Source: an uncultured Flammeovirgaceae bacterium (GTDB lineage Bacteria; Bacteroidota; Bacteroidia; Cytophagales; Cyclobacteriaceae). Taken from it: a DNA stretch of 9,291 nt. Below are positions 6,365 through 9,291 of this stretch, one piece after another. The notes under the pieces were generated by a model. It was not told where the DNA came from. It did no database searches and worked only from the letters and a program-made list of their open reading frames with translations. Position 1 is the stretch's first letter. Each line of letters opens with the position of its first letter. The DNA is taken from the NCBI GenBank assembly GCA_937138955.1, contig CAKZPJ010000400.1, forward strand, positions 1 through 9,291, given 5' to 3'. The position numbers and the translations under genes are program-made.

Positions 6365-6379
6365 ACACCAGTATACGAA
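6358..6379. promoter_or_regulatory. Inverted repeat over the vapB start, candidate autoregulatory operator
   Basis: TTCGCATAC (6358-6366) and GTATACGAA (6371-6379) are inverted copies matching at 8 of 9 positions around a 4-base spacer, ACCA. The left arm overlaps the vapB ATG. VapBC pairs commonly repress their own promoter through such palindromes bound by the antitoxin's ribbon-helix-helix domain. That role here is inferred from position. Confidence 0.5.
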
Positions 6380-6429
6380 TTTTTACACACAACTTTATAG
6401 TCTTTTTTAAACGGTTTCGCCACTTATAC

Positions 6430-6459
6430 AAAAGCCCTGATCCTAGGTAAATCAGGGCT
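6430..6459 (-). terminator. Rho-independent-type terminator of the BlaI/M56 operon
   Basis: AGCCCTGAT (6433-6441) and ATCAGGGCT (6451-6459) form a perfect 9-bp stem with a 9-base loop that contains the palindrome CCTAGG. Read on the minus strand, the stem is followed by a short T-run (TTTTG). It lies 40 bases after the stop of the M56-TonB gene, as expected for that operon's terminator. The remaining bases between it and the vapB start (6380-6429) show nothing recognisable. Confidence 0.75.
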
Positions 6460-6498
6460 AAAATGCAGATACTTCCCTACTTACGGAACAGGAATTTG

Positions 6499-8232
6499 CT
6501 ATCTCCCTTCCACTTTCACTCGTTCGTATCCCACCGCGCTCACGTACAGATCGTTAGACTCTCTGGCCTCTACAATGAAATTGCCATCCAGATCAGATAC
6601 GGTTCCATTGGTAGTGCCCGCCACTACAATATTTGCTCCCGGAAACCCCTTACCGTCTTCAGCGTAAATCGTGCCCGACCATTGCCCGTTAGTGTAGTCG
6701 GCATTTACAGTAAATTTATTATTTACTACCTCTACTTTTTCTGGCGCAACCATTGACTGTTTACCAAGACTGTCTTCATTCACTTGGAAAGTAATGGGCA
6801 TTACCATTCGCACTCTGACTGGCTTTCCACGCTGCTTTCCGGGCTTAAATGCGGACGAATTTTCTACCACTCGCACTGCTTCATCATCACAGCCCCCACC
6901 AATTCCTTTGATTACTTGCACATCGGTTATTGAGCCATCTTTCTCCACTACAAACTGAACAAAGACCTTTCCTTGTATACCAGTTTGACGAGCCTCTGAT
7001 GGATACTCTATTTCGCTGGCGATATATTGGTAGAACGCGTTCATTCCTCCTACGTACTCGGGCATGTCCTCCACTACAGTAAAGAGTTCACCGTCCATTT
7101 TCGACTTATCAGCAAGGTAGTTAAAGTTAGCCTCGTCCTTTTTGAGCGCGAGATAGATAGCTCTTTCGGTCTTATCTACATTCATTGAATGGATAAGTTC
7201 CGGGTCAAGATTCTGTAGTTCTTCCAAACTAGACATATCATCTTCACCTTCCGGCACATTCACTTTCATGAACGACAACTCACTTTTCATGTTAGCAAGA
7301 TTGGTTTGCATGGAAGATGGTAGCTGATCGAAAGTAATTGAGTTACTTTGGCTTCCCATTTCCTTAATTTCTTGATCCAGCTCTTCGCTACAGGCAAATA
7401 CGATGAAGAGTAAGGCAGCTAGTGCGGATAAAGTCCCCAGCTTCCAGGGACTTACATTTTTTGCTTGATTTTTCATTGCGTTTAATCGTTTTTTAATTAG
7501 ACCGTCATGAAACGAGCTGGCCAAGCTCAATCCATTTGATTTTAAGGTAGAACTGATCAGTATAGACGAATACTGGTCGATGCTGTACGACTTAAGGGCG
7601 TAAGCATCGGCCTGATATTCGTGTATTTTTTTTATTTCTTTGATGACAAGCCAGGCGGTGGGAAGCCACCAGAAGCCTATTCTAAAGAGTTCAAAGAAGA
7701 GTATATCATAGGTATGCCCCAAAGTAACGTGGGCTTGTTCGTGCTTGAGGATTACCGCGTAGTCCGGTTGTTCTTTACTAGTTTTATCACTTAAAAATAT
7801 CCAGCCGAAAAATGTAAAGCTTCCTTCAACATCTCCAGTTTTACGGATATAGAGTTTATTAAATCTCTCGTAACTGCTTTTGCGTTCTAAATAGAATATA
7901 TGAAGTATACTACCCAAGAGTCTGAGTAGAAAGAAAATACTAATTGTTAAACAGCCCCAGATTAATAAATCTGCGTTCCAAATTGTCTCATCAACCGTAG
8001 GTGCAATAGTCACAGCTTCTAACGGAATGGCATCCGTAGGTGTCGCGTAAATTGGTTCCGAGCTACTAAACAGCTTGGGTAGTTTGAGCAAGGGAATAAT
8101 CAGCGCTAGCAATGTAGAACATAAAAGATAAAATCGCAGGGTAGCGTACTGTCGTTCCTTCCGCAGAAAAAACCAATAGCCTAGCATGAGTACGATATGA
8201 ATAGCAGTAAGCTCTAGTAGGTAATTGCTCAT
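6499..8232 (-). CDS. BlaR1-like M56 membrane metallopeptidase fused to TonB C-terminal and carboxypeptidase-regulatory-like domains
   Basis: This is a 577-residue inner-membrane protein. Hydrophobic helices lie near residues 4-22, 33-52, 86-111 and 263-281. Between the third and last is the M56 zinc protease core: HEQAH at 164-168 (HExxH) and HEYQADAYAL (204-213), whose E205 is the likely third zinc ligand. A cysteine (C281) ends the last helix in IVFACSEE. A linker of about 110 residues follows, then a TonB C-terminal domain (about 398-485: YPSEARQTGIQGKVFVQFVV and PVRVRMVMPITF), and finally a carboxypeptidase-regulatory-like segment (about 517-575: GTIYAEDGKGFPGANIVV, GTVSDLDGNF, SAVGYE). 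The start overlaps the BlaI-family stop as ATGA, so the two are translationally coupled. By analogy with BlaR1, it probably senses an envelope signal and triggers proteolysis of the repressor. There is no penicillin-binding sensor domain, so beta-lactam sensing is not indicated. Confidence 0.9.
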   Translation of the reverse strand: MSNYLLELTAIHIVLMLGYWFFLRKERQYATLRFYLLCSTLLALIIPLLKLPKLFSSSEPIYATPTDAIPLEAVTIAPTVDETIWNADLLIWGCLTISIFFLLRLLGSILHIFYLERKSSYERFNKLYIRKTGDVEGSFTFFGWIFLSDKTSKEQPDYAVILKHEQAHVTLGHTYDILFFELFRIGFWWLPTAWLVIKEIKKIHEYQADAYALKSYSIDQYSSILISSTLKSNGLSLASSFHDGLIKKRLNAMKNQAKNVSPWKLGTLSALAALLFIVFACSEELDQEIKEMGSQSNSITFDQLPSSMQTNLANMKSELSFMKVNVPEGEDDMSSLEELQNLDPELIHSMNVDKTERAIYLALKKDEANFNYLADKSKMDGELFTVVEDMPEYVGGMNAFYQYIASEIEYPSEARQTGIQGKVFVQFVVEKDGSITDVQVIKGIGGGCDDEAVRVVENSSAFKPGKQRGKPVRVRMVMPITFQVNEDSLGKQSMVAPEKVEVVNNKFTVNADYTNGQWSGTIYAEDGKGFPGANIVVAGTTNGTVSDLDGNFIVEARESNDLYVSAVGYERVKVEGR

Positions 8233-8591
8233 GAGTCCTTGGATTTAAGTTCTTGGATAAGCTCTTCCAATTCGCTGAGACTGAGATTATCCTCTTTGGT
8301 GAAGAAGGAGACCATCTGCTGGTACGATCCGCTAAAATACTTTTTGACAAATCCTTTCATAAATGACTTGGTATACGCCTCTTTGGTGACTAGAGGATGA
8401 TATTTATGGGACTGACCGTGGGCTTCGTGTCCAACAAAGCCCTTCTTTTTCAAGATTCGAACAATGGTAGAAACAGTGTTGTAGGCCGGTTTTGGTTCAG
8501 GGAATTCGGTGATAATATCCTTTACAAAAGCTGAATCCAGCCTCCATAGCACCTGCATAATTTCTTCTTCGGCTTTCGTCAATTCTTTCAT
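8229..8591 (-). CDS. BlaI/MecI/CopY-family winged-helix repressor
   Basis: This is a 120-residue cytosolic regulator, the usual BlaI length. Residues 4-75 form the winged helix: LTKAEEEIMQVLW (4-16), the recognition helix in AYNTVSTIVRILKKKGF (36-52), and the wing GHEAHGQSHKYHPLVT. The rest is the dimerisation region with SELEELIQELK. In S. aureus BlaI the activating cleavage is at an N-F bond; by eye F96-F97 in MVSFFTKED aligns there, which would make it a candidate scissile site (inference). The gene is first in an operon with the M56 peptidase gene, overlapping it by 4 bases. Three AACTAA-N4-TTAGTT palindromes lie just upstream and are its most likely binding sites, so it probably represses its own operon until the M56 protein is activated. 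The regulated targets outside this window are unknown. Confidence 0.94.
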   Translation of the reverse strand: MKELTKAEEEIMQVLWRLDSAFVKDIITEFPEPKPAYNTVSTIVRILKKKGFVGHEAHGQSHKYHPLVTKEAYTKSFMKGFVKKYFSGSYQQMVSFFTKEDNLSLSELEELIQELKSKDS

Positions 8592-8616
8592 TGATAGAGC
8601 ATTTTAATCTTAGCCA

Positions 8617-8686
8617 AACTAAATAATTAGTTAAAACTAAGAAATTAGTTTGGTTAAAGCAATATAATCGAACTAAAAGTTTAGTT
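8617..8686. promoter_or_regulatory. Array of three AACTAA-N4-TTAGTT operators for the BlaI-family repressor
   Basis: Perfect inverted repeats occur at 8617-8632 (spacer ATAA), 8635-8650 (GAAA) and 8671-8686 (AAGT), all with the same 4-base spacer. Their centres are 18 bp and then 36 bp apart, one unused 18-bp step lying between the second and third. The array starts 26 bases upstream of the blaI-like ATG at 8591. BlaI/MecI repressors bind dyads of this size, so assignment to this regulator is a strong inference. The gap at 8651-8670 may hold core promoter sequence; on the minus strand it reads TATATTGC, a weak partial resemblance to the -7 element. Confidence 0.8.
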
Positions 8687-8740
8687 TGCGTTTATTATAC
8701 TAATCAAATTCGTTCGTTAGATAGCTTCTCTTCCAGTATT

Positions 8741-8752
8741 ATTCAATTGAAT
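8741..8752. promoter_or_regulatory. Perfect 12-bp palindrome in the divergent intergenic region
   Basis: ATTCAATTGAAT is a perfect palindrome 108 bases upstream of the exported DUF1080 gene start and outside the BlaI-type operator array. It could be a regulator site for that gene; its AT-rich content means chance is a real alternative. The rest of 8687-8860 holds an 8-base T run (8816-8823) and a lone AACTAA half-site (8771-8776), but no convincing TAnnTTTG element. Confidence 0.3.
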
Positions 8753-8860
8753 CGGTACTATTCTACGTTCAACTAAAGTGCGAGATGAAACGAAGCATAT
8801 TAACTAGAAGCAGAGTTTTTTTTGTATTTTTAAAATTGTCTAACCTAATCTCTTATTATA

Positions 8861-9291
8861 ATGGCACTTCAGTACGGCAAAACAATATTGCTTCTATCTT
8901 TATTTTTTCTACTAATGTATCCGGTGTACGCTCAAACAGGTGTGGGGACTATGCCTCCTTCTGATGCTGAGGTACTATTCGATGGAAGCGAAGAAATGCT
9001 TCACGAAAAATGGACGTATTGGGAAGGGCCTCGCCTATCGGCTGAACTACCACTAAAGTGGGAAATCATAGAAGACCCGATTGATGCAGGCTACGCAGTT
9101 AACAGCAATGATCCTGCTGCCGCTGGTGGCAAATATGGTACCGCCGATATAGTTACTAAAGACAAGTTTCGGGATTTTCGGTTACACGTAGAGTTTTACA
9201 TTGCCGATGAAGGCGGTAATAGCGGAGTATATCTTCAAAACCGTTACGAGATTCAGGTACTGGATGGCGACTCAACTTCGCACGGTATGGC
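8861..9291 (+). CDS. Exported DUF1080 (3-keto-disaccharide hydrolase family) protein, 5' part
   Basis: An open frame runs from ATG 8861 to the window edge (143 codons, no stop), so the gene continues outside. Residues 1-24 form a signal peptide: a basic N-terminus, [13 protein letters not shown], and a probable cut after VYA. There is no lipobox cysteine, unlike the other DUF1080 protein in this window. The domain opens at [15 protein letters not shown] (36-50) and reaches [20 protein letters not shown], then [13 protein letters not shown], which is the most conserved stretch of DUF1080/PF06439 (the '[17 protein letters not shown]' block). It is likely a periplasmic or secreted glycoside-processing protein, possibly acting on 3-keto-sugars. 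It diverges from the blaI-like gene across 269 bases that include the operator array, so shared control is possible but unproven. Confidence 0.9.
   Translation, partial: MALQYGKTILLLSLFFLLMYPVYAQTGVGTMPPSDAEVLFDGSEEMLHEKWTYWEGPRLSAELPLKWEIIEDPIDAGYAVNSNDPAAAGGKYGTADIVTKDKFRDFRLHVEFYIADEGGNSGVYLQNRYEIQVLDGDSTSHGM

Noticed and set aside
6158..6400. Plus-strand 80-residue frame in the gap between the acyltransferase and M56 genes
   Set aside because: It is the complement of the vapB remnant; the minus strand gives clear antitoxin motifs while this frame gives none.
6433..6459. Terminal inverted repeat of a mobile element
   Set aside because: It is a compact hairpin right after the M56 gene stop with a T-run on the correct strand; no partner repeat or transposase is present.
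6499..8232. Beta-lactam resistance sensor (BlaR1)
   Set aside because: The M56 core is present but the penicillin-binding sensor domain is absent and no beta-lactamase gene is nearby.
8066..8350. Minus-strand frame over the BlaI/M56 junction
   Set aside because: It is a shadow frame overlapping the C-terminus of the repressor and the start of the M56 gene, both firmly supported.
8663..8668. TATAAT as a plus-strand sigma-70 -10 box
   Set aside because: Bacteroidota use TAnnTTTG; no matching -35 element, and it lies almost 200 bases from the plus-strand gene.

Overview
The window comes from a member of the Bacteroidota, most likely order Cytophagales. The basis is established knowledge applied to visible signals: exact or near copies of the Bacteroidota -7 promoter element TAnnTTTG, absence of strong Shine-Dalgarno sites, a BlaI/M56-peptidase/TonB gene pair, carboxypeptidase-regulatory-like domains and two DUF1080 (3-keto-disaccharide hydrolase) proteins. 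No rRNA, tRNA, CRISPR array or intact insertion sequence was seen.

Layout. Positions 1-632 (+): the 3' end of an Mrp/ApbC Fe-S carrier ATPase gene, followed by a NifU C-terminal-domain (Nfu) scaffold, a natural Fe-S assembly pair. Positions 777-3972 (+): a probable three-gene unit made of an Nramp-fold transporter lacking the usual metal-site motifs, a secreted alpha/beta esterase starting 4 bases after it, and an isopenicillin-N-synthase-type Fe(II)/2-oxoglutarate oxygenase. Positions 4044-4871 (+): a DUF1080 lipoprotein with its own TAnnTTTG promoter. It converges on 4893-5834 (-), an LpxL/HtrB-like lipid A acyltransferase with its own promoter. Positions 5982-6364 (-): a decayed vapBC toxin-antitoxin locus, with a premature stop in vapB and an internal deletion plus frame change in vapC. 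Positions 6499-8591 (-): a translationally coupled BlaI-family repressor and M56 membrane peptidase fused to a TonB C-terminal domain and a carboxypeptidase-regulatory-like domain, ended by a hairpin terminator. Positions 8861-9291 (+): the start of a second, exported DUF1080 protein, cut by the window edge.

The most interesting non-coding structure is of three kinds. First, three copies of AACTAA-N4-TTAGTT lie upstream of the BlaI gene with centres 18 and 36 bp apart, a likely operator array. Second, heptanucleotide-phased degenerate repeats flank the nfu gene on both sides (family GTCHAYR) and run through the convergent DUF1080/acyltransferase junction (ATGA/GTCATTA type). Each block has one orientation followed by the inverse. 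Third, a near-perfect inverted repeat overlaps the vapB start.

No single spectacular new system is evident. The best candidates for something under-described are the M56-TonB-regulatory-domain sensor with its phased operators, the Nramp-like transporter with a rebuilt substrate site, and the heptad repeat family.
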